Assembly (NCBI RefSeq): GCF_004001045.1
Contig: NZ_BIMK01000004.1
Span: 206,018-270,017, forward strand
DNA length: 64,000 nt
Source of the DNA: Paenibacillus chibensis
GTDB taxonomy: Bacteria > Bacillota > Bacilli > Paenibacillales > Paenibacillaceae
Reading direction: 5' to 3'
In this document: one piece after another, positions 50,087 to 57,689 of the stretch
Layout: each line of letters starts with the position of its first letter
How positions within the stretch are numbered: position 1 is the first letter of the stretch
The notes under the pieces: model-generated
Database searches by the model: none
The model's input: only the letters and a program-made list of their open reading frames with translations
What the model was told of the DNA's origin: nothing
Position numbers and translations under genes: made by a program

Positions 50087-53000
50087 ATGCGGCAAATCAT
50101 CAAATGGCGCTGGGCGATCCTGGTGCTGTGGCTTGTGGCAACCGTTCTGTTAACCGTGTTTCAGCCGGACGTCAACGCCATTTTGCATGAGCGGGGCCAG
50201 GACCCGCTGACAGAAGACAGTCCGTCGAAGGTGGCTGGTAAGCTGCTGAACAAGATGACCGGTACCAGCGGAACGAGCGATATCATCGTGTTTCACAGGG
50301 AAGGCAAGCTGACGGACGAGGACATGAAACAGATCGGGACCGGGATTGAAGCCATGATCCAGCATAAATCGGAGCTCGGCTTCAGTCAGCTGATCGACCC
50401 GATTACGACCCCTGCAGCCAAATCCTCCCTTGTGTCCGAAGATAACACGACGCTGATGGCCAGCTTTAACCTTGATAAAATGGGCCGGAACGTGGATGAG
50501 ATCGACAAACAGTTCAAGGAAGTGCTGAAGGATGTCCAGGTTCCTTATTATTTGAGCGGTGAAGACTTCATCCAGAACGACTATATCAAGGCATCGACAT
50601 CCGGAGTGGAAAAGAGTGCGGCGCTTACCGTCATTTTCATTTTGCTTGTCTTGATCTTGATGTTCCGCTCGGTCATTATTCCGTTTGTTTCTCTGCTTGC
50701 GGTGGGAGTTTCGTACCTTTGCTCCATGGGGATTGCCGCGCAGATCATCGACAAGCTGGATTTTCCGGTGACGAGCGTGACGCAGATGCTGCTGGTGCTG
50801 ATCCTGTTCGGCATTGGCACGGATTACAACATTTTGCTGTTCAACCGGTTTAAAGAGGAGCTATCCCACGGGCGCTCCGTGGACGAGGCGATCATCGCTT
50901 CCTATAAAACGGCGGGCAAAACGATCATTTACAGTATCGCGACGGTATTTATCGCGTTTGCCGGACTCAGCTTCTCGAGCTTCGGCATTTATAAATCGGC
51001 GAATGTGGTGGCCATCGGCACGGTCGTGCTGGTGCTGCAGATACTGACGCTGACGCCGTTCTTCCTGAAGGTGCTCGGACCGAAGCTGTTCTGGCCATCG
51101 AAAAAGGTGGCAGGCCACAAGGAGAGCAAGTTCTGGGCGAGGCTGACAGGCGTTTCCGTCAAGCATCCGATTATTGTAACGGTCATTATCGTTATTCTCA
51201 TGATTCCGGCGCTGCTGACGAGCGCGCAAAAGCTTTCCTTCGATCAGCTGAAGGAGCTTGGCGACGGCTACCCTTCAACCAAGGGCTTCAGCATCGTTGC
51301 GGAGCATTTCAGCCGCGGGCAGGCGCTGCCGACAACCGTCGTGATCGAAGATGCCAAAGCCATGGACAACAACGACACGCTCGGCGTGATCGACAAGCTG
51401 ACGGAAAAGCTGAAGGCCGTGGATGGCGTAAAATCGGTAGCGAGCGTTACGCAGCCGCAGTCGAAGGCGATTGATGAATTCTATATCAGCAATCAGACCG
51501 AAACGGTCACGGAAGGCATTTCGGCCTCCCAAAAGGGCGTGGATCAGATCAAGAGCGGTCTGGATCAAATCGGCGACAAGCTGAGCACGCCGGACACGTC
51601 CAGCGCGAATCAACTCGTTACCGGCACCGGACAGGTCAAAGACGGCTACGACCAGATTACGGCCGCGCTTGGCCAGGTGGCGTCAGGCATCAACAAAGGC
51701 GCGGGCGGAGCCGGCGAGCTGAGCAAAGGCATTGCGGGGCTCAAAAGCGGTATGGATACCGTCAGCGCCAACACCGGCAAAATCAGTAACGGCCTATCCC
51801 AGATTTCGAAGGGATACGCATCGCTTGAAGACGGTTATAAGCAGGTCAGCGGACAGATTCCGCAAATTCAGCAGGGCTTGACCGGTATGAACGGCTTGAT
51901 CGCCGGTCTGGGAGCCAAGCACAGCGAGCTGGCATCCGATCCGGATTATGCGAAGCTGAAGGCAACGGGAGAAAGCCTTGCTTCCAGCCTGGCTCAGCTC
52001 AGCGGAGGACTGCAGGAGCTGGATACGAATTATGCCAAGCTGAATGCTTCCTTGAGCGAAACGGCCGGAGGGCTCGGACAGATTCAGGCTGCCCAGCAGC
52101 AAATGTCTGCCGGACTCGCGGCCCTGCAAAAAGGCGCAGATGAGCTGCAGAAGGGCCTGCAGCAGGGCGGCAGCGGCAGCCGTGAAATCGAAGCGAACAT
52201 GAAGAAGCTGAATGCGGCGCTGGGCGAGGTGCAGAGCGGGCAGAAGCAGCTGATCGGCGGCCTTTCCAGCTTGACCGGCGGCATGTCGCAGTTGAAAGAG
52301 GGCATCGACAAGAGCGGTAACGGACTCGGAGATATTTCCGAGGGTCTGGGCAAAACGGGCGATTTCCTGACCCAGCTGAACAGCTCGAAGACCTTCTTTA
52401 TTCCGCGCGAGGCGTTGGACAGCGAGGATTTCAAACAAGCTGAGGACAATTTCATGTCCAAGGACCGGAAGATTACGAAATTGCTCGTGATCCTGGACAA
52501 TGATCCTTATTCACCGGCTGCACTGCAAACCATTGAGAAAATCAATGATACGGTATCCAGCAGCCTGAAGGGAACCGTGCTGGATCAGGCTCAATACGGG
52601 GCGGCGGGACCAAGCGCAACGACCTATGATATGAACAAGGAGCAGGTGAAATCCTTCAACAGTACCGCCATTATCGTGATTGTGAGCGTGTTTGTTGTTC
52701 TCCTGTTCGTCATTCGTTCGTTCTGGCCGGCGGTCTTCATTGTATTGTCGCTCGTTGCGTCTTATTATGTGGCGATGAGCGCGTCCAATCTGGTCACAAC
52801 CTACGTCATCGGAGCGGACGGGGTATCCTCCTTCGTGCCATTCTTCTCCTTCATCATTATTGTGGCGGTAGGCGTCGACTACAGCATCTTCCTGATGGAG
52901 CGCTACCGCGAGCATGGCGATATGGCGCCGGGCGATGCGATCGTGAAAGCGGCGAAGAGCGTGGGCGGGGTCATCATTTCCGCCATGGTGATATTGGGCG

Positions 53001-53203
53001 GAACGTTCGCTACCCTGATTCCATCGGGGCTGGTGCTGCTGATCGAGCTGGCGTCCGCCGTCATCGTCGGCTTGATCGTGCTCTGCTTCATCCTGCTGCC
53101 GATGCTGGTGCCGGCACTGATCGTGCTGCCGGAGAAAATGCAGCAGCGGCGCTCGGAACGGCTGAAAGTTGCCCATGTAAGCAGTAAGAATAACAACAAG
53201 TAA
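50087..53203 (+). CDS. MmpL/YdgH-type RND-family exporter
   Basis: 1038 residues with twelve membrane helices in two halves. Each half has the conserved loop: ILFGIGTDYNILLFNRFKEE in the first, IIVAVGVDYSIFLMERYREH in the second (GxxxDY proton-relay signature). The external loop of the second half (residues about 465-760) is a long coiled coil with a short repeating pattern (LSKGIAGLKSGMD, GLSQISKGYASLEDG), as in B. subtilis YdgH/YdfJ and YhgE. Likely exports lipids or amphiphilic drugs. AGGAGG precedes ATG 50087. Controlled by the TetR upstream. Confidence 0.92.
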   Translation: MRQIIKWRWAILVLWLVATVLLTVFQPDVNAILHERGQDPLTEDSPSKVAGKLLNKMTGTSGTSDIIVFHREGKLTDEDMKQIGTGIEAMIQHKSELGFSQLIDPITTPAAKSSLVSEDNTTLMASFNLDKMGRNVDEIDKQFKEVLKDVQVPYYLSGEDFIQNDYIKASTSGVEKSAALTVIFILLVLILMFRSVIIPFVSLLAVGVSYLCSMGIAAQIIDKLDFPVTSVTQMLLVLILFGIGTDYNILLFNRFKEELSHGRSVDEAIIASYKTAGKTIIYSIATVFIAFAGLSFSSFGIYKSANVVAIGTVVLVLQILTLTPFFLKVLGPKLFWPSKKVAGHKESKFWARLTGVSVKHPIIVTVIIVILMIPALLTSAQKLSFDQLKELGDGYPSTKGFSIVAEHFSRGQALPTTVVIEDAKAMDNNDTLGVIDKLTEKLKAVDGVKSVASVTQPQSKAIDEFYISNQTETVTEGISASQKGVDQIKSGLDQIGDKLSTPDTSSANQLVTGTGQVKDGYDQITAALGQVASGINKGAGGAGELSKGIAGLKSGMDTVSANTGKISNGLSQISKGYASLEDGYKQVSGQIPQIQQGLTGMNGLIAGLGAKHSELASDPDYAKLKATGESLASSLAQLSGGLQELDTNYAKLNASLSETAGGLGQIQAAQQQMSAGLAALQKGADELQKGLQQGGSGSREIEANMKKLNAALGEVQSGQKQLIGGLSSLTGGMSQLKEGIDKSGNGLGDISEGLGKTGDFLTQLNSSKTFFIPREALDSEDFKQAEDNFMSKDRKITKLLVILDNDPYSPAALQTIEKINDTVSSSLKGTVLDQAQYGAAGPSATTYDMNKEQVKSFNSTAIIVIVSVFVVLLFVIRSFWPAVFIVLSLVASYYVAMSASNLVTTYVIGADGVSSFVPFFSFIIIVAVGVDYSIFLMERYREHGDMAPGDAIVKAAKSVGGVIISAMVILGGTFATLIPSGLVLLIELASAVIVGLIVLCFILLPMLVPALIVLPEKMQQRRSERLKVAHVSSKNNNK

Positions 53204-53216
53204 AAGCGGATAAATC

Positions 53217-53258
53217 AAAAAGGACCGGAAGAGCTGCAGGCTCTTTCCGGTCCTTTTG
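53217..53258. terminator. Bidirectional terminator
   Basis: A stem of more than 15 bp (AAAAGGACCGGAAGAGC / GCTCTTTCCGGTCCTTTT) around CTGCAG separates the exporter gene from the convergent flavin-reductase gene. Confidence 0.93.
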
Positions 53259-53316
53259 TATATGAAGGTCTAGAGGGTGTGCTGCCTTTTTCGAAGGGGG
53301 GAAGCGGGCAGTCCCT

Positions 53317-54441
53317 TTAAACCAGTGTTTGCAGTGCGTCCGGCGTGAACGGCTTCAGGTCCTCGAAGCGGCCTTCACGCACCTTCGCAGCCCATTCCGG
53401 ATCTGCGAGCAGGGCGCGCCCTACCGCGACCAGATCAAACTCCTGGTTTTCCAGACGATCCAGGAGATCATCGATATCCTGTTTGCCGGCACCTTTGCCT
53501 TCAGTGAAGAGGCTCGTAAAGGCTTCGTCCAAGCCGACAGAGCCTACGGTGATGACGGTTTTGCCTGTCAGCTTCTTCGCCCATCCGGCAAAGTTCAGAG
53601 TGGAGCCTTCAAATTCCGGCTCCCAGAAACGGCGGGTGGAGCAGTGGAAAATATCCACGCCTGCATCGGAAAGGGCCGTGAGCAGCTCTTTCAATTTTTC
53701 CGGCGTATCCGCCAGCTTAGCTTCATATTTGGTCGTCTTCCACTGGGAAAGGCGCAGCGCAACCGGGAAGTCGGGGCCAACCGCTGCACGGACGGCTTGA
53801 ACCACCTCGATAGCAAAGCGGGCGCGCTTCATCATGTCGCCGCCGTATTCATCGGTCCGCTGGTTGGTCGTTTCCCACAGGAACTGGTCGATCAGGTAGC
53901 CGTGCGCGCCGTGGATTTCCACGCCGTCAAAGCCGATCCGCTTCGCATTTGCGGCCGCATCGGCATAAGCCTTGATGACGCGCTGGATCTCATCGATGGT
54001 CATCGGCTCCGTCACTTTGTTACCGTTCAGGTCCAGACCGGAGGGGCCAATCGGCATCGCTTCAGGATTCGGTTCGGAACCGACCGGACGCGTCATGCCC
54101 ACATGCCAGATCTGGGGCATGATTTTGCCGCCGGCTTCATGCACTTGCTTCACGACTTCCGCCCAGCCGTTCAATGCAGCTTCACCGTGGAAGTTCGGTA
54201 TGCTCGGACTTTCCACTGCCGCCGGATGGTCAATTGCCGTGCCTTCCGTGATGATCAGGCCGACGCCATTCTCGGCGCGGCGGCGGTAGTAAGCGGCAAC
54301 GTTCGCTCCCGGCACCCCGTTAGGGGAGAAACCGCGGGTCATCGGTGCCATGACGATGCGGTTGGAAAGCTTCAGGTTACCTAGTGTGTATGGCTGGAAC
54401 AGTGCTGCCGTCGAACGGACTTCCTGTTTTTTCTGACTCAT
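53317..54441 (-). CDS. Old Yellow Enzyme-family NADH:flavin oxidoreductase (alkene reductase)
   Basis: 374 residues with the OYE barrel: LFQPYTLGNLKLSNRIVMAP then MTRGFSPNGVPG, GVGLIITEGTAIDHPA, IWHVGM, DGVEIHGAHGYLIDQFLW, NQRTDEYGG, and the phosphate-binding end DLVAVGRALLADPEW. FMN binding; active-site His in IHGAHGY. Reduces activated C=C bonds. GGAGG precedes ATG 54441. The ArsR gene lies directly upstream in the same direction (114 bp). Confidence 0.93.
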   Translation of the reverse strand: MSQKKQEVRSTAALFQPYTLGNLKLSNRIVMAPMTRGFSPNGVPGANVAAYYRRRAENGVGLIITEGTAIDHPAAVESPSIPNFHGEAALNGWAEVVKQVHEAGGKIMPQIWHVGMTRPVGSEPNPEAMPIGPSGLDLNGNKVTEPMTIDEIQRVIKAYADAAANAKRIGFDGVEIHGAHGYLIDQFLWETTNQRTDEYGGDMMKRARFAIEVVQAVRAAVGPDFPVALRLSQWKTTKYEAKLADTPEKLKELLTALSDAGVDIFHCSTRRFWEPEFEGSTLNFAGWAKKLTGKTVITVGSVGLDEAFTSLFTEGKGAGKQDIDDLLDRLENQEFDLVAVGRALLADPEWAAKVREGRFEDLKPFTPDALQTLV

Positions 54442-54481
54442 GTATGGAATCCTCCAATGTGTTTGATTTTATTTTTCTATA

Positions 54482-54501
54482 TTTCCATAAAAATAGATAT
54501 A
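54482..54501 (-). promoter_or_regulatory. ArsR operator in front of the OYE gene
   Basis: TTTCCATAAAAATAGATATA, which equals the arsR-upstream site in 19 of 20 bases in inverted orientation. It lies 41 bp before the OYE start. Confidence 0.75.
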
Positions 54502-54554
54502 TATGATCAAAAGCAAGAGCTTTCTGCTTAATCGCGCGCGGTTATGCTTTTAAG

Positions 54555-54866
54555 CTAAAGCTCTTGCTTGAGTTGTTCGATAAAGCGGTGGATTCCCTCC
54601 TCGTTACGTCGGTAATATGTCCATTGCCCCGCGCGGCGGGATTCGAGCAAACCTGCCTTCTGCAACTTGACCAGATAGCCGGACACAACCGATTGGGCAA
54701 GTCCTGTTTTCGCCGAAATGGAGCCGACACAAATGCCGCCTTCAAAATCGCAGGTCGCGGGCATATGCTCCTGGGGACTGAAATGCTCCTCGGGATGCTT
54801 CAGCCATTCCAATATGTTGAACCGGGTCTCATTTGATATGGCCTTGATCGTTTGTAATATATCCAT
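54555..54866 (-). CDS. ArsR-family regulator of the OYE gene
   Basis: 103 residues: MDILQTIKAISNETRFNILE then VGSISAKTGLAQSVVSGYLV and KLQKAGLLESRRAGQWTYYR, an ArsR winged helix. Two Cys (in ATCDFEGGICVG) just before the recognition helix may sense thiol-reactive compounds, as in quinone/electrophile-responsive relatives. ATG 54866 is used (AAGG upstream). Its own promoter region and that of the OYE gene share a 20-bp site. Confidence 0.9.
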   Translation of the reverse strand: MDILQTIKAISNETRFNILEWLKHPEEHFSPQEHMPATCDFEGGICVGSISAKTGLAQSVVSGYLVKLQKAGLLESRRAGQWTYYRRNEEGIHRFIEQLKQEL

Positions 54867-54875
54867 GAGCCTTAT

Positions 54876-54895
54876 TATATCTATTTTTATAGAAA
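54876..54895 (-). promoter_or_regulatory. ArsR operator in front of arsR
   Basis: Minus-strand TTTCTATAAAAATAGATATA holds the inverted repeat TCTAT-AAAA-ATAGA. It lies 9 bp upstream of the arsR start, covering the probable promoter. Confidence 0.75.
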
Positions 54896-54917
54896 TGTAA
54901 ATATCCAATTATATGGT

Positions 54918-55214
54918 TTATTCAGGAGGTTTTTCCGGAGCCGTTTCTTTGGCCGAATCGGGGCTGGCTTGCGTGAAGCATGCTATGACCAGTATATAAA
55001 TACTCCCTGCAAACAGAAACAGGCAGAAGAAGAGCGAGGCCACCGACCCATCCAGGCTGCTGAAGACCGAGGAAAGGACTGGAAACATGAGAACTGAAAG
55101 AATCATCTGAGTAAGTCCGGCTGCGAATCTTCGAGCCCTTCTCCGCTTAGTCATGACGATCACCATAAAGGATATCCATGCTGCCAGCAGCATCAATACG
55201 AATAAGATACCCAT
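54918..55214 (-). CDS. Small three-helix membrane protein
   Basis: 98 residues. Three hydrophobic helices (GILFVLMLLAAWISFMVIVM; GLTQMILSVLMFPVLSSVF; LFFCLFLFAGSIYILVIACF) and an acidic/Pro tail (SPDSAKETAPEKPPE). GAGAGGAG precedes ATG 55214; the longer frame lacks a site. Ends 52 bp before the arsR start codon and may be its operon partner. Family unknown. Confidence 0.7.
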   Translation of the reverse strand: MGILFVLMLLAAWISFMVIVMTKRRRARRFAAGLTQMILSVLMFPVLSSVFSSLDGSVASLFFCLFLFAGSIYILVIACFTQASPDSAKETAPEKPPE

Positions 55215-55402
55215 CCGAAGCTCCTCTCTAACCCTGATATATTTAGACCAATATACCATAATATGTAACTTTGCTGCAGTTGAGGTCGGTTTACTTCTCG
55301 CAGGCGGATATCCGTTTAAGGGCTGATCCAGAAGGGTAATACCGTGTTGTATTCAGAAATCGGACAAAGGGCCGTACATAAGAACAGGAGGGAATGAACT
55401 TC

Positions 55403-57541
55403 ATGAACAAGGATCGGGAAAACATGAACATGAACGAAGACAGCAAAAAAGAGCAGCTGAAACCTTTTACGGTGAACGATTCCGGTCAAAAAATGACCAC
55501 CAACCAAGGCGTGCGTATTACGGATGACGAGCATTCGCTGAAGGCGGGTGACCGCGGACCAACCTTAATGGAGGATTTTCAGTTCAGGGAGAAGATGACC
55601 CATTTTGACCATGAACGGATTCCCGAGCGGATCGTCCATGCCAGAGGCTTTGGCGCGCACGGTTATTTTCAGGTATATGAGCCCATGGCCGAATTCACCA
55701 AAGCGAAGTTTTTGCAGGATCCGTCCGTAAAAACACCCGTGTTTGTCCGCTTCTCTACCGTTGCAGGCTCCCGGGGATCGGCGGATACGGTGCGCGACGT
55801 GCGGGGCTTCGCGACGAAGTTTTATACCGAAGAAGGAAACTTTGACCTGGTAGGCAACAACATGCCGGTCTTTTTTATACAGGATGCCATGAAATTCCCT
55901 GACTTTGTTCATGCAGTCAAGCCCGAGCCTCATCATGAAATGCCGCAGGCTTCCACGGCGCATGACACGCATTGGGATTTCATCGCCAATAATACCGAAT
56001 CCACGCATATGATCATGTGGGCGATGTCGGACCGCGCGATTCCGCGCAGCTACCGGATGATGGAGGGCTTCGGGGTACATACCTTCCGTTTTGTAAACGA
56101 AAAAGGCGAAGCCCACTTCGTCAAATTCCACTGGAAGCCGCTGCTTGGCGTGCATTCGCTTGTATGGGACGAAGCACAGAAGCTCGCCGGCAAAGACCCG
56201 GATTTCAACCGCCGCGATCTGTGGGAAGCGATCGAGATGGGCAACTATCCGGAGTTCGAGTTCGGCGTTCAGATCATCCGCGAGGAGGAGGAGTTCAACT
56301 TCGACTTCGATATTCTGGATCCGACGAAGCTGTGGCCGGAGGAGCTGATTCCGGTGCGCCGCATCGGCAAAATGACGCTGAACCGTAACGTCGATAATTT
56401 CTTTGCCGAAACCGAACAGGCTGCCTTCCATATCGGCCATGTCGTGCCGGGCATCGACTTTACGAATGATCCGCTGCTGCAGGGCCGCCTGTTCTCCTAC
56501 ACGGATACGCAGCTATCCCGTCTCGGCGGACCAAACTTCCATGAAATTCCCATTAACCGCCCGCTGGCGGATATCCATAACAATCAGCGTGACGGGATGC
56601 ACCGCATGACGATCAATCAGGGGCAGACGAGCTATCATAAAAACTCGCTGAATAACAATGATCCGCATGAAGCGACCGAGCAGGAGGGCGGATTCATTCA
56701 CTATCAGGAAAAGGTGGAGGGACGCAAGGTTCGAGCACGCAGCGACAGTTTCAAGGACCACTACAGCCAGGCTGTGCTGTTCTGGAACAGCATGTCCGAC
56801 GTAGAGCAGAAGCATATGATCAAGGCCTTCCGTTTTGAGCTCGGAAAGGTCCAGAGCAAGAGCGTGCAGCAGCAGATGGTCAACAATCTCAGCAACGTCG
56901 GTCTGCAGCTCGCGCAGCAGGTAGCTCAGGGCATCGGCGTCGAAGCGCCGCAAGCCCCAACGGAGGAGGTGCGCCAAGGCGTAACCCTGCTGTCGCCGGC
57001 GCTCAGCCAGATGAACACGGTTAAATCCCCGGCAACCCGAAAAATCGCCGTGCTTGCCGCCAACGGCTTTGATTCCGCCGAAATGAAGGCGGTCATGACG
57101 GCGCTTCAAACCGCCGGGGTTACGGCTGAAATCGTCAGCGAAAATTTGGGCATCCTAACAGGTACGGAAGGAGATCAGCAGCAGGTGATGCAAACGTTCC
57201 TGACGGCCGACTCCGTCTTGTATGATGCCGTCTACCTGGCTGGCGGTAAGGAGAGCATCGCACAGATCGGCAGCATCCGCGAAGCGGTGAACTTCGTGGT
57301 TGAAGCCTACAATCATCTCAAGACGATCGGCGCATCGGCAGATGGCCTGGAGCTGCTGGGTACGGCAGGCATTCATGTTACGGGACCGGAAGCAGCGGCA
57401 GGCAATCTGGAAGAGCCGCTCGTCGATACGGGACTGATTGTCAGCAGCGATGCAGCAGACGTCAATGATTTCGGACAAAAGCTGGTAGACGCGATCGCCA
57501 TGCACCGCCATTGGGGGCGCGAGCTCTCCATGTTCAAATAG
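55403..57541 (+). CDS. katE: Large-subunit (clade 2) catalase, HPII/KatE type
   Basis: 712 residues: a catalase core plus a C-terminal DJ-1/PfpI-like flavodoxin domain (from about residue 555, RKIAVLAANGFDSAEMKAVM), which defines large-subunit catalases. Active site: RIVHARGFGAHGYFQVYE (His), FVRFSTVAGSRGSADTVRDV, VGNNMPVFFIQD (Asn), and the heme-binding Tyr in RLFSYTDTQLSRLGGPNF. ATG 55403 has AGGAGGG 10 bp upstream; ATG 55394 is too close to it. Protects from hydrogen peroxide, often in spores or stationary phase. No PerR box is seen. Confidence 0.92.
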   Translation: MNKDRENMNMNEDSKKEQLKPFTVNDSGQKMTTNQGVRITDDEHSLKAGDRGPTLMEDFQFREKMTHFDHERIPERIVHARGFGAHGYFQVYEPMAEFTKAKFLQDPSVKTPVFVRFSTVAGSRGSADTVRDVRGFATKFYTEEGNFDLVGNNMPVFFIQDAMKFPDFVHAVKPEPHHEMPQASTAHDTHWDFIANNTESTHMIMWAMSDRAIPRSYRMMEGFGVHTFRFVNEKGEAHFVKFHWKPLLGVHSLVWDEAQKLAGKDPDFNRRDLWEAIEMGNYPEFEFGVQIIREEEEFNFDFDILDPTKLWPEELIPVRRIGKMTLNRNVDNFFAETEQAAFHIGHVVPGIDFTNDPLLQGRLFSYTDTQLSRLGGPNFHEIPINRPLADIHNNQRDGMHRMTINQGQTSYHKNSLNNNDPHEATEQEGGFIHYQEKVEGRKVRARSDSFKDHYSQAVLFWNSMSDVEQKHMIKAFRFELGKVQSKSVQQQMVNNLSNVGLQLAQQVAQGIGVEAPQAPTEEVRQGVTLLSPALSQMNTVKSPATRKIAVLAANGFDSAEMKAVMTALQTAGVTAEIVSENLGILTGTEGDQQQVMQTFLTADSVLYDAVYLAGGKESIAQIGSIREAVNFVVEAYNHLKTIGASADGLELLGTAGIHVTGPEAAAGNLEEPLVDTGLIVSSDAADVNDFGQKLVDAIAMHRHWGRELSMFK

Positions 57542-57569
57542 GCGCGGAAACCATCGTTTTTGCGCATAG

Positions 57570-57604
57570 AGCCAGCCCGGGGAAGCGCCCAGGGCTGGCT
57601 TTTG
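57570..57604 (+). terminator. Rho-independent terminator after katE
   Basis: AGCCAGCCC and GGGCTGGCT with a 13-nt loop, then TTTT. Confidence 0.92.
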
Positions 57605-57689
57605 ATTTAATGATTTGTATCGGTCAGGCTTTATGTTAGGATAATAAGGGATTTAAATTCCAATCTTTACAAGCGAAAGGGTGCGTGGC

